Source: Aquamicrobium sp. (GTDB lineage Bacteria; Pseudomonadota; Alphaproteobacteria; Rhizobiales; Rhizobiaceae). From it: a stretch of DNA of 64,000 nucleotides. Of this stretch, positions 1 through 8,215 are shown piece by piece. The position numbers were made by a program, and so were the translations under genes. Under the pieces are notes generated by a model. It did no database searches, was not told the DNA's origin, and was given only the letters and a program-made list of their open reading frames with translations. Numbering within the stretch: the stretch's first letter is position 1; each line of letters begins with the position of its first letter. The stretch lies in the NCBI RefSeq assembly GCF_023954335.1, contig NZ_JAMLIE010000003.1, forward strand, positions 377,713 through 441,712, written 5' to 3'.

Positions 1-81
1 GCCGAGATCGGCCGGCTGGAGGGCGAGCTTCAGGCCAAGGGCTCGACCCGGCAGGCGGCCGAGGCGCTGTTCCGGCGCTGA
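1..81 (+). CDS. C-terminal end of an unidentified protein (partial)
   Basis: The first 26 codons form an open frame that runs in from outside the window and ends in TGA at 79-81. The peptide is short, helical and charged, and ends in LFRR. Codon use (GC at third positions) matches the neighbouring real genes. There is too little sequence to name a family. The 156 bases between it and the next gene contain an AT-richer stretch that is probably the promoter of the MFS transporter gene. Confidence 0.6.
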   Translation, partial: AEIGRLEGELQAKGSTRQAAEALFRR

Positions 82-237
82 CCCCGCGCGGCGCGGGAAG
101 CGGCGCATCGGGCGAATGTTTCGACGCTTTGCGACTCGATGTCGTAAACATGTGAGCGGCCGGCTCGAAAATCCGCCAGATTTCGCCCCGAATCGGAGAA
201 GAGAGACCGGAATCGGCCGGCCGCACGCGGAGACCCC

Positions 238-1521
238 ATGCTCGCCACCTATCGTTCGATCTTCTCGCTTCTCGGCGGCACCGCGTTCCTGCTCGCGGCA
301 TCGGGCCTGCACAGCCTGCTCCTGCCGCTGCGCGGCCAGGAGGAAGGCTTCTCCACCACCTCGCTCGGCCTGCTCGGCACGGCCTGGGCCGGTGGCTTCG
401 TTGCCGGTTGCTATTTCGCGCCGTTCCTGGTGCGCAAGGTCGGGCATATCCGCGCCTTCGCCTCCTTCGCCGCATCGGGCGCCATCGTCGCGCTCACCAC
501 CGGGCTGTGGATCGACGAGGCGATCTGGATCGCGCTCCGCGCCGCCACCGGCTTCACCATGGCCGGCGCGTTCATGGTCATCGAGAGCTGGCTGAACGAG
601 CGCGCCACCAACGAGAACCGCGGCACCGTGTTCGGCCTCTACATGATGGTCACCTACGGCGCGATCACCGCCGGGCAGATGCTGGTCGCCGTCAGCGGCG
701 TGTCCAGCGCCGCGCCCTTCATGCTGGCCGGCATGCTGTTCTGCGCCTCGCTGATCCCGACCGCGATCTCGTCGGCCGCCACGCCGCAGCCGCTGGCCAG
801 CGTCCGGCTCGACCTTTCCGGGCTCTACGCCAATTCGCCGGTGGCGGCGGTCGGCTGCCTGCTCGTCGGCATCGCCAACGGCGCCTGGGGCACGCTCGGC
901 GCGGTCTATGGCGCGCGCGCCGGCATCTCCTCCTTTGAGATCGCGTCGATGATGAGCATCGTCGTCATCGCCGGCGCTCTGGCCCAGCTTCCGGTCGGCC
1001 GCATCTCCGACCGCACCGACCGGCGCTACGTCCTGTCGGCCGCCGCCTTCGGCGCGGCGCTGTTCGCGTTGGCGCTGTTCGCCTTCGCCCCGCGCTCGGG
1101 CCCGGTGATCCTCGCCCTGACGGCGGGCTACGGCGCGCTCGCCTACACGCTCTATTCGATCGCCGTCGCCCATGCCAACGACCACGCCAGCCCGGAGGAT
1201 TTCGTCAAGGTCTCGGGCGGCCTTCTCCTGCTCTACGGCTTCGGCACCATGATCGGCCCGCTGGTCGGCGCGTTCCTGATGGACCGCATGCGGCCCGACA
1301 GCCTGTTCCTCGCCACCGCCGCGCCGCATTTCGCGCTCGGCGTCTACGGGCTGGTGCGCGCCCGCATCCGCCCGCCGGTCCCGGTCGCGGACCGCGAGGC
1401 GTTCAAGACGCTGCCGGCCGAGCGCGCGGTGACGCCGCAGGCGGTGCTGCTCGATCCGCGCAGCGAGCAGGAGGGCGACAACGGCAACGACCCGGAGGCG
1501 ATGAAGCCGGCGGCGGAATAA
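238..1521 (+). CDS. MFS transporter (YcaD/CynX-like type)
   Basis: A 427-residue inner-membrane carrier of the major facilitator superfamily, about 12 hydrophobic segments in two halves. Visible marks are the loop between helices 2 and 3 (FLVRKVGHIR) and the second-half equivalent GRISDRTDRR, which is the motif A position between helices 8 and 9. The length and the N-terminal run of alternating small residues fit the YcaD-like subgroup, whose substrates are mostly unknown. The start at 238 has a GGAG eight bases upstream. The C-terminal 50 residues are hydrophilic and acidic, so probably cytoplasmic. It appears to be a single-gene unit; the substrate cannot be inferred from the context. Confidence 0.85.
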   Translation: MLATYRSIFSLLGGTAFLLAASGLHSLLLPLRGQEEGFSTTSLGLLGTAWAGGFVAGCYFAPFLVRKVGHIRAFASFAASGAIVALTTGLWIDEAIWIALRAATGFTMAGAFMVIESWLNERATNENRGTVFGLYMMVTYGAITAGQMLVAVSGVSSAAPFMLAGMLFCASLIPTAISSAATPQPLASVRLDLSGLYANSPVAAVGCLLVGIANGAWGTLGAVYGARAGISSFEIASMMSIVVIAGALAQLPVGRISDRTDRRYVLSAAAFGAALFALALFAFAPRSGPVILALTAGYGALAYTLYSIAVAHANDHASPEDFVKVSGGLLLLYGFGTMIGPLVGAFLMDRMRPDSLFLATAAPHFALGVYGLVRARIRPPVPVADREAFKTLPAERAVTPQAVLLDPRSEQEGDNGNDPEAMKPAAE

Positions 1522-1628
1522 CGCATGCCTCCCGAAGGTGGGACCCGGTTTCGGGATAAAGGCATGCGCAAAAAAACAAGCCCACCTTTGCCGTTGCCTT
1601 GACGCCCGCGGCGCGACACTATCGGGCC

Positions 1629-1892
1629 ATGACCCAGCCCGACGCGTTCATGGCCATCTCCGACGCCCACCGCCGCCGCCTGCTCGAGGAACTGCGCCGC
1701 GGGCCGAAGACGGTCAACCAACTGGCCGCCACGCTGCCGGTGTCGCGCCCGGCGGTGTCGCAGCACCTGAAGGTGCTGCTCGACGCCGGGCTGGTCGGCG
1801 TCCGCGCCGAGGGCACGCGGCGCATCTACGCGCTCGCCGGCGACGGCTTCCTCGGGCTCAACATCTGGCTCGACCAGTTCTGGGAAGCCTGA
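1629..1892 (+). CDS. ArsR/SmtB-type winged-helix regulator
   Basis: An 87-residue protein that is almost entirely a winged helix-turn-helix: PKTVNQLAATLPVSRPAVSQHLKVLLDAGLV is read as helices 2-4, followed by the wing EGTRRIYAL. The usual metal-binding cysteines of ArsR/SmtB sensors are missing, so it is more like the SRPBCC-partnered ArsR group, whose members usually sit beside an activator-of-Hsp90 homologue-1 (AHSA1) domain gene. No such partner follows here, which is odd. I chose the ATG at 1629; a TTG ten codons earlier is possible but lacks a good ribosome binding site. Its targets are unknown. Confidence 0.8.
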   Translation: MTQPDAFMAISDAHRRRLLEELRRGPKTVNQLAATLPVSRPAVSQHLKVLLDAGLVGVRAEGTRRIYALAGDGFLGLNIWLDQFWEA

Positions 1893-1920
1893 ACCCCACC
1901 CATCGGACAACCGGCCTCAA

Positions 1921-1951
1921 ATAAAAAGCCGGCGGCGATATCGCCACCGGC
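1921..1951 (-). terminator. Rho-independent terminator of the 1979-2155 gene
   Basis: Read on the minus strand, a 12-bp stem (one mismatch) formed by 1940-1951 and 1928-1939 is followed by a T-rich tail at 1927-1921. It lies 28 bases after the stop codon of the DUF465 gene and is also the boundary with the convergent ArsR-like gene. Confidence 0.75.
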
Positions 1952-1978
1952 ATGGTCCGGGTTTCATGTCTGCAAGGA

Positions 1979-2155
1979 TCAGTGCTGGGTCGGCACCTGA
2001 AGCCGCTCGATCTCGTCCTTGATGGCCAGCTTGCGTCTTTTCAGCCGGGCGATCTCGAGATCGTCGACAGACGGATGCGCCATTGCCTCATCGAGCTGTC
2101 GGTCGAGGTCGCCGTGCTTGCGCTGCAGTTCCGCAAGATGGGATGTAAGAGACAT
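1979..2155 (-). CDS. DUF465 (YdcH-like) small coiled-coil protein
   Basis: A 58-residue protein of the DUF465/YdcH family, short alpha-helical proteins common in alphaproteobacteria. The core LKRRKLAIKDEIERLQ is the typical second helix that packs back on the first as a coiled-coil hairpin. The start at MSLTSHLAEL was preferred to the ATG six codons upstream because it is preceded by GAAGGGAGAGCC. The biochemical role of the family is not established. A second family member with a very similar C-terminal helix begins at 2384 on the other strand, so the two are divergently arranged around a 228-base intergenic region. Confidence 0.8.
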   Translation of the reverse strand: MSLTSHLAELQRKHGDLDRQLDEAMAHPSVDDLEIARLKRRKLAIKDEIERLQVPTQH

Positions 2156-2383
2156 GATAGGCTCTCCCTTCAAGGTTGCGTCATCGCACCGTCATCGGCA
2201 CCCGCCGCGGGCCACCGGACATGACGGCGCAATGACAGTGTGCCACTGTTTTATCCGGCTGTCGAATGCGGCATTGTGGCTTTTCCCGCCGAGGTTAAAC
2301 GTGTTATTAAACTCGGGCGCGCGGTCCCGCCGCGGGCGACAGCCAGCAAGGCGCGCAGCGCCGCACTCTTCAGACGGACCAGC

Positions 2384-2587
2384 ATGTCGGAACAGGAACA
2401 GGCCGAGATTCGTCTCGAGTTTGCCAAGCTCAAGCAGGATCACACGGATTTCGACGCCGCGATCAACGCGATGATCGCCATGGGCTGCGATGCCCTCCAG
2501 ATCCAGCGGATGAAGAAGAAGAAGCTGGCGCTGAAGGACAAGCTCAAGGAGCTTGAGGACCGGATCATCCCCGACATCATCGCCTGA
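2384..2587 (+). CDS. DUF465 (YdcH-like) small protein, second copy
   Basis: A 67-residue DUF465 protein. Its helix MKKKKLALKDKLKELEDRI is the counterpart of LKRRKLAIKDEIERLQ in the divergent neighbour, so the two are paralogues that have drifted apart at their N termini. It sits 38 bases before purE and may be co-transcribed with purEK, a common alphaproteobacterial order. The upstream region 2240-2380 is AT-richer than its surroundings and holds two TTAA words spaced eight bases apart, which is one base too many for a CtrA site. Function unknown; likely a helical hairpin that dimerises. Confidence 0.8.
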   Translation: MSEQEQAEIRLEFAKLKQDHTDFDAAINAMIAMGCDALQIQRMKKKKLALKDKLKELEDRIIPDIIA

Positions 2588-2625
2588 CCCGGCGCTTTGC
2601 CGGACGCCCATTCTCGGAGACTTTC

Positions 2626-3123
2626 ATGGCCGGTTCCGCACCCGAAATCGCCATCATCATGGGCAGCCAGTCCGACTGGGCGACGATGCGCCACGCGGCC
2701 GAGACGCTAGACGCGCTCGGCGTCGCCCACGAGGATTTGATCGTCTCGGCCCACCGCACGCCCAAGCGCCTCTACGACTTCGCCACCGGCGCCAAGGCAG
2801 CCGGCTACAGGGTCGTCATCGCCGGGGCTGGCGGCGCCGCCCACCTGCCCGGCATGACCGCGGCGCTGACGCCGCTGCCGGTCTTCGGCGTTCCGGTCGA
2901 ATCGAAGGCCCTTTCGGGCAAGGACTCTCTGCTTTCCATCGTCCAGATGCCCGCCGGCATCCCCGTGGGCACGCTGGCCATCGGCCGCGCCGGCGCGGTC
3001 AACGCCGCGCTCCTCGCCGCCTCGGTGCTGGCGCTTTCCGACCCGACCCTCGCCCAGCGGCTCGACGCCTGGCGCGCGGCGCAGACCGAAGGCGTCGCCC
3101 TCTACCCGGGCGACGAGACATGA
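2626..3123 (+). CDS. purE: 5-(carboxyamino)imidazole ribonucleotide mutase
   Basis: Class I PurE, 165 residues, converts N5-carboxyaminoimidazole ribonucleotide to 4-carboxy-AIR in purine synthesis, in the cytoplasm, usually as an octamer. The N-terminal MGSQSDWATM loop, the SAHRTPKRL segment and GAGGAAHLPGM are the substrate phosphate and carboxylate binding motifs of the family; SAHR carries the catalytic histidine. It starts after a short gap from the DUF465 gene and overlaps purK by four bases (ATGA), so the two are translationally coupled. Confidence 0.96.
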   Translation: MAGSAPEIAIIMGSQSDWATMRHAAETLDALGVAHEDLIVSAHRTPKRLYDFATGAKAAGYRVVIAGAGGAAHLPGMTAALTPLPVFGVPVESKALSGKDSLLSIVQMPAGIPVGTLAIGRAGAVNAALLAASVLALSDPTLAQRLDAWRAAQTEGVALYPGDET

Positions 3124-4205
3124 GCGCGCCGCTCGCGCCCGGCGAGGCCATCGGCATCGTCGGCGGCGGCCAGCTCGGCCGCATGCTGGCCATGGCCGCC
3201 GCGCGCCTCGGCTACCGCACCGCAATCCTCGAGCCGCAGGCCGACTGCCCGGCGGCGCAGGTCGCCAACCGGCAGATCGCCGCCGCTTACGACGACCCCG
3301 GCGCGCTCGCAGAGCTCGCGCGCCTCTGCGCCGTCGTCACCTACGAGTTCGAGAACGTGCCGGTCGCCGCCGCCGAGCGGCTGGCGGCGGCCGTTCCCGT
3401 CTTCCCGCCGCCGCGCGCGCTCGAGGTCGCGCAGGACCGCCTGACCGAGAAGGCCGCGATCAACGCCATGGGCATCGGCACGGCCCGCTTCGTCGCCGTC
3501 GACAGCGACGAAGACCTCGCCGCCGGCCTTGCCGCGTTCGGCGGCGAGGGCGTGCTCAAGACCCGCCGCCTCGGCTATGACGGCAAGGGCCAGCGCGTGT
3601 TCCGACGCGGCCCGGAGGATCAAGTGCAGGGCGTCTTCGCCGCCATGGGCTCCGTGCCGCTGATCCTCGAGGCGCTGGTACCGTTCGCGCGCGAGATCTC
3701 GGTGATCGCCGCGCGCGGCCGTGACGGCAAGACCGTGGCCTACGACCCGGCCGAGAACGTCCATCGCGACGGCATCCTCCACACCTCCACCGTGCCGGCC
3801 GCCGCCGCGCCGGAAACGCTCGCCGCCGCGCGCGAGGCGGCCGCCGCCATCCTCGATGGGCTCGGCTATGTCGGCGTCGTCGGCGTCGAGTTCTTCGTGC
3901 TGGCGGATGGCGAGGTGCTGGTCAACGAGATCGCGCCGCGCGTCCACAATTCCGGCCACTGGACCGAGGCCGCCTGCGCCGTCTCGCAGTTCGAGCAGCA
4001 CATCCGCGCCATAGCCGGCCTGGCTCTCGGCGATCCCGCGCGCCACAGCGACTGCGTGATGGAGAACCTGATCGGCGACGCCGTCGCCCGCGTGCCGCAA
4101 CTGCTTCGCGAGAAGGACGTCGTCGTCCACCTCTACGGCAAGGCCGAGGCCCGCCCCGGCCGCAAGATGGGCCATTTCACCCGCATCATGCCGCCGCGGG
4201 GATAG
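3120..4205 (+). CDS. purK: 5-(carboxyamino)imidazole ribonucleotide synthase
   Basis: ATP-grasp enzyme of 361 residues that carboxylates AIR with bicarbonate and ATP to give N5-CAIR, the substrate of PurE. The N terminus has the GIVGGGQLGRM nucleotide-binding start, the middle has KTRRLGYDGKGQ (ATP-grasp loop), and the C-terminal half has EFFVLADGEVLVNEIAPRVHNSGHWT, the metal and ADP-binding region with the family-typical NEIAPRxHNSGHWT block. The frame stays open well upstream, but the ATG overlapping the purE stop is the natural start because homologues begin there. A mosaic repeat follows directly after the stop codon. Confidence 0.96.
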   Translation: MSAPLAPGEAIGIVGGGQLGRMLAMAAARLGYRTAILEPQADCPAAQVANRQIAAAYDDPGALAELARLCAVVTYEFENVPVAAAERLAAAVPVFPPPRALEVAQDRLTEKAAINAMGIGTARFVAVDSDEDLAAGLAAFGGEGVLKTRRLGYDGKGQRVFRRGPEDQVQGVFAAMGSVPLILEALVPFAREISVIAARGRDGKTVAYDPAENVHRDGILHTSTVPAAAAPETLAAAREAAAAILDGLGYVGVVGVEFFVLADGEVLVNEIAPRVHNSGHWTEAACAVSQFEQHIRAIAGLALGDPARHSDCVMENLIGDAVARVPQLLREKDVVVHLYGKAEARPGRKMGHFTRIMPPRG

Positions 4206-4246
4206 CACCGGCCTCGCGCCGCAACACCTCGGTTCGCGGACGTCGG

Positions 4247-4380
4247 CGCCGCCCCTCACCTGCCTGCCGGCATCCTCTCCCCGTAAACGGGGAGAGGAGA
4301 CACTGCCGCAGCGCCGCCGCATTCCCTTCTCCCCGTTCACGGGGAGAAGGTGGCCCGAAGGGCCGGATGAGGGGCAGCGC
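4247..4380. repeat. RIME-like palindromic mosaic repeat, copy 1
   Basis: A 134-base element bounded by an outer inverted repeat (GCGCCGCCCCTCA near the left end, TGAGGGGCAGCGC at the right end) with two internal hairpins built on CTCCCCGTAAACGGGGAG (about 4273-4299) and CTCCCCGTTCACGGGGAG (about 4326-4349). Four more full copies with the same layout lie at 22934, 41944, 46196 and 54995. The organisation resembles the Rhizobium intergenic mosaic elements. It sits between purK and the LysE gene and probably ends or structures the purK transcript. Confidence 0.85.
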
Positions 4381-4480
4381 GGCATTCCTCCCGTTGCTGA
4401 TCCCCTCGCCGCACATTCGCCGCTTGCATCCCGCCGCCGCCTGTGGATTGCTTCCCGCGACCACTCACGGAGATCCCGCC

Positions 4481-5113
4481 ATGTCGTTCGAGCTATGGGC
4501 CGCCTTCGCGCTCGCATCCGCGATCGTCGTCCTGATTCCGGGACCGACCGTGCTGCTCGTCATCTCCTATGCGCTCGGCCACGGCCGCCGGCCGGCGCTG
4601 GCCATCGTCGCCGGCGTCGCGCTCGGCGACTTCACCGCCATGACCGCCTCGATCCTCGGCGTCGGCGCGCTGCTCGCCGCCTCGGCGACGCTGTTCACCG
4701 CCCTGAAGTGGATCGGCGCGGCCTATCTCGTCTATCTCGGCATCAGGCTGTGGCGCGCGCCCGTCATGGAACCGGCGGCGCCCGGCGCGCCGGCGCAGGC
4801 GCTCCATACGCGCCGCGCCTTCTTCCACGCCTATGTCGTGACGGCGCTGAACCCGAAGAGCATCGTCTTCTTCGTCGCCTTCCTGCCGCAGTTCCTCGAC
4901 CCTGCCGGCAACGTCGCGCTCCAGCTCGTCGCCTTCGAGGCCACCTTCCTCGTCCTCGCCACGCTGAACGCCGCCGCCTATGCGCTGATGGCGTCGATGG
5001 CGCGGGGCGCGATCCGCAAGCCGGCGGTCCAGAAGGCGGTGAACCGCGCCGGCGGCTCGCTGATGATCGGCGCCGGGCTGCTCGCGGCGAGCTGGCGCCG
5101 GGCCGCGGCCTGA
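4481..5113 (+). CDS. LysE/RhtB-family amino acid exporter
   Basis: A 210-residue inner-membrane protein with about six hydrophobic segments. The N-terminal block VVLIPGPTVLLVISYALGHG is the signature of the LysE/RhtB superfamily, and NPKSIVFFVAFLPQFLD in the middle is equally typical. These proteins export amino acids such as threonine, homoserine or leucine; the substrate here is not determined by sequence. The start at 4481 follows a GGAG ten bases upstream. The frame is open further upstream into the mosaic repeat, but no homology is expected there. It seems to be transcribed alone, with the repeat separating it from purEK. Confidence 0.9.
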   Translation: MSFELWAAFALASAIVVLIPGPTVLLVISYALGHGRRPALAIVAGVALGDFTAMTASILGVGALLAASATLFTALKWIGAAYLVYLGIRLWRAPVMEPAAPGAPAQALHTRRAFFHAYVVTALNPKSIVFFVAFLPQFLDPAGNVALQLVAFEATFLVLATLNAAAYALMASMARGAIRKPAVQKAVNRAGGSLMIGAGLLAASWRRAAA

Positions 5114-5150
5114 ATCCGGCTTGCAGCGCCCGAATCCCTACGCCCGGCGG

Positions 5151-5179
5151 TTGACAGCCCGTCATGCCGTCGTTTAAGA
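5151..5179 (+). promoter_or_regulatory. Candidate sigma-70 promoter of rpmJ
   Basis: TTGACA at 5151-5156 is followed after 17 bases by TTAAGA at 5174-5179, or after 16 by TTTAAG. This is the only consensus -35 box in the interval and lies about 90 bases before the rpmJ start codon. Confidence 0.55.
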
Positions 5180-5268
5180 GCCATTCCGGATCTGGCGCGC
5201 CACTCCTTCATGGAGAGAGCGCGCCTTTACGTTGGCCCGTCAGGGCATCAGGAAAACGGGCTGCACCG

Positions 5269-5394
5269 ATGAAGATCAAGAACTCGCTCAAGGCGCTCAA
5301 GGCGCGTCACCGCGACAACCGGCTGGTTCGCCGCAAGGGCCGCGTCTACATCATCAACAAGACCGCGCCGCGCTTCAAGGCCCGCCAGGGCTGA
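5269..5394 (+). CDS. rpmJ: 50S ribosomal protein L36, zinc-free type
   Basis: A 41-residue basic protein starting MKIKNSLKALKARHRDNRLVRRKGRV and ending RFKARQG. It belongs to the C-minus form of L36 (YkgO-like), which lacks the CxxC..CxxxH zinc ligands; no cysteine is present. This is the usual single L36 form of many alphaproteobacteria, where rpmJ stands away from the large ribosomal operons, as here. It has its own promoter upstream. A small GC hairpin (about 5405-5420) follows the stop but lacks a T tail. Confidence 0.95.
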   Translation: MKIKNSLKALKARHRDNRLVRRKGRVYIINKTAPRFKARQG

Positions 5395-5489
5395 GCCGGG
5401 CAGCGGAGGCCTGCGCCTCCCGCGCCGCCGCCTCGCGTTACACGCAAAATTCAGTTTGACGTTCCGTCGTGCCGGGATAGGATTCCGGC

Positions 5490-6077
5490 ATGCGGAGCGT
5501 AATGCCCATTTCCATCGCGATTCTTCTCGCGCTCGCCGTCACCGCCCCGGCGCAGACGACGGGGCATGGCGTCACCGGCCTTGCCGCCGACAACCCGCAG
5601 GCGCGGCTCGACGGGCTGTTCCACGACCTGAAGCGCGCCGGCAACGAGGCGGCGGCGCGGCAGATTTCCCAGCGCATCCGCCAGGAATGGTCGAAATCCG
5701 GCAGCGCCACCATCGACCTTCTGATGATTCGCGCCAACAAGGCCGTCGACGACAAGAAATACGACGCGGCGCTCGACTATCTCGACGAGATCGTCACCCT
5801 CGCCCCGGCCTATGCCGAGGGCTGGAACCTGCGCGCCACCGTCCATTTCGGCCGCGACGATTACGGACGCTCGATGGCCGACATCGACCGGGTGCTGCGG
5901 CTGGAGCCGCGCCATTTCGGCGCGCTCTCGGGCATGGCGGCGATCCTGAAGGCCACCGGCCATACCAGCGCCGCGGCCGCGGCCTATGAGCGCCTGCTCG
6001 ACGTCTACCCGATGATGCGCGACGCGCAGACCGAATCCGGCAAGCTCGCCGACGAGATGGCCGGACAGGCCATATAA
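5490..6077 (+). CDS. Exported tetratricopeptide repeat protein
   Basis: A 195-residue protein with an N-terminal signal peptide (hydrophobic core ISIAILLALAVTAPA, likely cut near APAQT) and helical repeats of TPR type, best seen in LIRANKAVDDKKYDAALDYLDEIVTLAPAYAEGWNLRATVHFGRDDYGRSMADIDRVLRLEPRHFGAL. The product is probably periplasmic and used for protein contacts. An alternative start at the ATG four codons on (5502) would keep the signal peptide. It converges with pyk. Function is unknown beyond the repeat fold. Confidence 0.85.
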   Translation: MRSVMPISIAILLALAVTAPAQTTGHGVTGLAADNPQARLDGLFHDLKRAGNEAAARQISQRIRQEWSKSGSATIDLLMIRANKAVDDKKYDAALDYLDEIVTLAPAYAEGWNLRATVHFGRDDYGRSMADIDRVLRLEPRHFGALSGMAAILKATGHTSAAAAAYERLLDVYPMMRDAQTESGKLADEMAGQAI

Positions 6078-6126
6078 GACAAGCCATATAAGGCAGGCGA
6101 TCCGACTCGCCCTGCCCGCCAGCCGT

Positions 6127-7560
6127 TCAGCCGTCCTGCTCTTCCGCCCCGATATAGGCGATGCGCAGCATGTTGGTGGAGCCGGGGGTGCGCAGCGGAA
6201 CGCCCGCCGAGATGATGACGCGGTCGCCCTCGCGCCCGAAGCCCTCGGTATGGGCGATGCGGCAGGCGCGCGCCACCATGTCGTCGAGGTCGGTCGCGTC
6301 CTCCGTCACCACGCAATGCAGCCCCCAGACGAGGGAGAGCCGCCGCGCCGTCTCCACCACCGGCGACAGCGCGATGATCGGCAGTTGCGGGCGCTCGCGC
6401 GCGGCGCGCAGGCCGGTCGCGCCCGAGCCGGTATAGGTGACGATGGCCGACAGCTTCAGCGTCTCGCCGATCTGGCGCGCCGCGGCCGAGATGGCGTCCG
6501 CGCCGGTCGCCTCGGGCTCGGAGCGCTGGGCGTTGATGATGCCGGGATAGAGCGGGTCCTTCTCGACCTGGACGGCGATGGAATCCATCGTCGCCACCGC
6601 CTCGACCGGATACTGGCCGGCCGCCGATTCGGCCGACAGCATCACCGCGTCCGCGCCCTCGAACACGGCGATGGAGACGTCGGAGACCTCGGCTCGGGTC
6701 GGCACCGGCGCGGAGATCATCGATTCCAGCATCTGCGTCGCCACCACCACCGGCTTGCCGGCCTTGCGGGCGGCGCGGGTGATGCGCTTCTGGATGCCGG
6801 GCACCGCCTCGAGCGGCATCTCGACGCCGAGGTCGCCGCGCGCCACCATCAGCGCGTCGGACAATTCGATGATCTCGTCGAGCCGCGTCACCGCCTGCGG
6901 CTTCTCGATCTTCGACAGGAGCGAGGCCCGCCCGCGCGCGATCTTGCGCGCCTCGGCGAGGTCCTCCGGCCGCTGGATGAAGGACAGCGCCACCCAGTCG
7001 ACGCCCTCGCCCAGCACGGCCTCGAGGTCCCTGCGGTCCTTTTCCGTCAGCGCCCCCACCGGAAGATCGGTGTCGGGCAGGCTCACCCCCTTGCGGTCGG
7101 AAATCCGCGTGCCGGACACCACGGTGCAGACGATGCGCCGCCCGTCCGTCTCGACGGCGCGCAGGTGCAGCTTGCCGTCGTCGATCAGCAGCCGGTGGCC
7201 GGGCTGCACCGACTGGAGGATTTCCGGGTGCGGAAGCTGGACGCGCGCGGCGGTGCCGGGCGCGGGGTCGTCGTCGAGCGTGAAGGTCTGGCCGGGCGCC
7301 AGCGTTTCGGCCCCGTTGGCGAACTTGCCGACGCGCAGCTTCGGCCCCTGCAGGTCGGCAAGGATGCCGATCGGCCGGCCGACCTGGCGCTCGACGTCGC
7401 GGATGCGGCCGACCAGCACGCGCATCAGCGCGTGGTCGGCATGGCTCATATTGATGCGGAAGACGTCGGCGCCCGCCTCGAACAGGCGGCGGATCATCGC
7501 CTCGTCGGAGGAGGCGGGGCCGAGGGTTGCGAGAATCTTGACCTTGCGGTTGCGCCTCAT
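6127..7560 (-). CDS. pyk: Pyruvate kinase
   Basis: A 477-residue cytoplasmic enzyme of glycolysis that converts phosphoenolpyruvate and ADP to pyruvate and ATP. It starts with RRNRKVKILATLGPASS, has the catalytic-loop segment SLLSKIEKPQAV with the active lysine, the MVARGDLGVEMP motif, and the C-terminal regulatory domain. Length is standard for the type II family of alphaproteobacteria. Its start overlaps the stop of the upstream DUF1036 gene by four bases (ATGA), so both are one transcript. The frame remains open upstream, but homologues begin at this methionine. Confidence 0.95.
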   Translation of the reverse strand: MRRNRKVKILATLGPASSDEAMIRRLFEAGADVFRINMSHADHALMRVLVGRIRDVERQVGRPIGILADLQGPKLRVGKFANGAETLAPGQTFTLDDDPAPGTAARVQLPHPEILQSVQPGHRLLIDDGKLHLRAVETDGRRIVCTVVSGTRISDRKGVSLPDTDLPVGALTEKDRRDLEAVLGEGVDWVALSFIQRPEDLAEARKIARGRASLLSKIEKPQAVTRLDEIIELSDALMVARGDLGVEMPLEAVPGIQKRITRAARKAGKPVVVATQMLESMISAPVPTRAEVSDVSIAVFEGADAVMLSAESAAGQYPVEAVATMDSIAVQVEKDPLYPGIINAQRSEPEATGADAISAAARQIGETLKLSAIVTYTGSGATGLRAARERPQLPIIALSPVVETARRLSLVWGLHCVVTEDATDLDDMVARACRIAHTEGFGREGDRVIISAGVPLRTPGSTNMLRIAYIGAEEQDG

Positions 7561-8069
7561 TGGGTCCCGGTTCCGGTCACGGGGTTGCCGCCGCCCACCG
7601 GCTCGTCGGTGAATTGCACCATCCAGTTGGTCTGCTCGCGCGTGTCGTATTCCTGGAAGCCGGCGCGCTGGAAGCCGCGCGCGAAGCAGTCGCCGGCCCC
7701 GGCGATCTTGAACTCGCGCTCGGCCACGCACATGTTGACCGGCCCGTCCCAGCGGCCGCCGCGCTCGGCGTCCTCGGCATAGAGATAGTAGTAGCGCGAC
7801 GACAGCGCGCCCTCGATCAGGGTCTTGCAGGTCGAGCCCTCGATGTGCCACCAGCCTTCCGTGACCCAGCCGGTGCTGGCGCGGTAGCCGATGGCGACGC
7901 CGACCAGCCCTTGCGTCGCGTTGCAGACGCGGAAATCGGCGAGCGCGGGCGCCGTTGCCGCCATCGATGCGCCGAGCGCCAGCCCGACCGCGGCCAAACT
8001 GCCGGCCAGCCGCCGGCGGGCCTTCATCCGCATCCTCATGCCCGTCCCTGTCGAAGCAGTCTTCATCAT
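7557..8069 (-). CDS. DUF1036 exported protein
   Basis: A 170-residue protein with a signal peptide (basic RMKARRR, then hydrophobic LAAVGLALGASMAATAPALA, cleavage near ALA-D). The mature part begins FRVCNATQGLVGVAIGYRA and contains WWHIEGSTCKTLI and YYYLYAED, the conserved features of DUF1036, with two further cysteines (MCVAE, DCFARGF) that could form disulfides. DUF1036 genes commonly precede pyk in Rhizobiales, and here the overlap is four bases. An alternative start lies 11 codons further in. Role unknown; a periplasmic location is inferred. Confidence 0.85.
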   Translation of the reverse strand: MMKTASTGTGMRMRMKARRRLAGSLAAVGLALGASMAATAPALADFRVCNATQGLVGVAIGYRASTGWVTEGWWHIEGSTCKTLIEGALSSRYYYLYAEDAERGGRWDGPVNMCVAEREFKIAGAGDCFARGFQRAGFQEYDTREQTNWMVQFTDEPVGGGNPVTGTGTQ

Positions 8070-8215
8070 CGAGCCCTATTTCAAAGATGTGAGCGCCGGT
8101 GTCAACGCGCTGCGATTGTGCCGCCAAGCGTGTCGAAACGGCGGCATTGCATGCGCGCCCGCTTCATGGAACACAGAGGCGGCCGAACATCCCCACCCTG
8201 ACGGACCTTCACAGC

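Noticed and set aside
1..81. Naming the partial first gene as a glycosyltransferase or lpx gene
   Set aside because: Twenty-six residues without a motif are not enough to assign a family.
2295..2310. TTAA-N8-TTAA before the second DUF465 gene as a CtrA site
   Set aside because: The spacer is eight bases, not seven, so it does not meet the CtrA consensus.
5405..5420. Terminator after rpmJ
   Set aside because: A six-bp GC hairpin is present but has no T tail and is weak compared with other terminators in the window.
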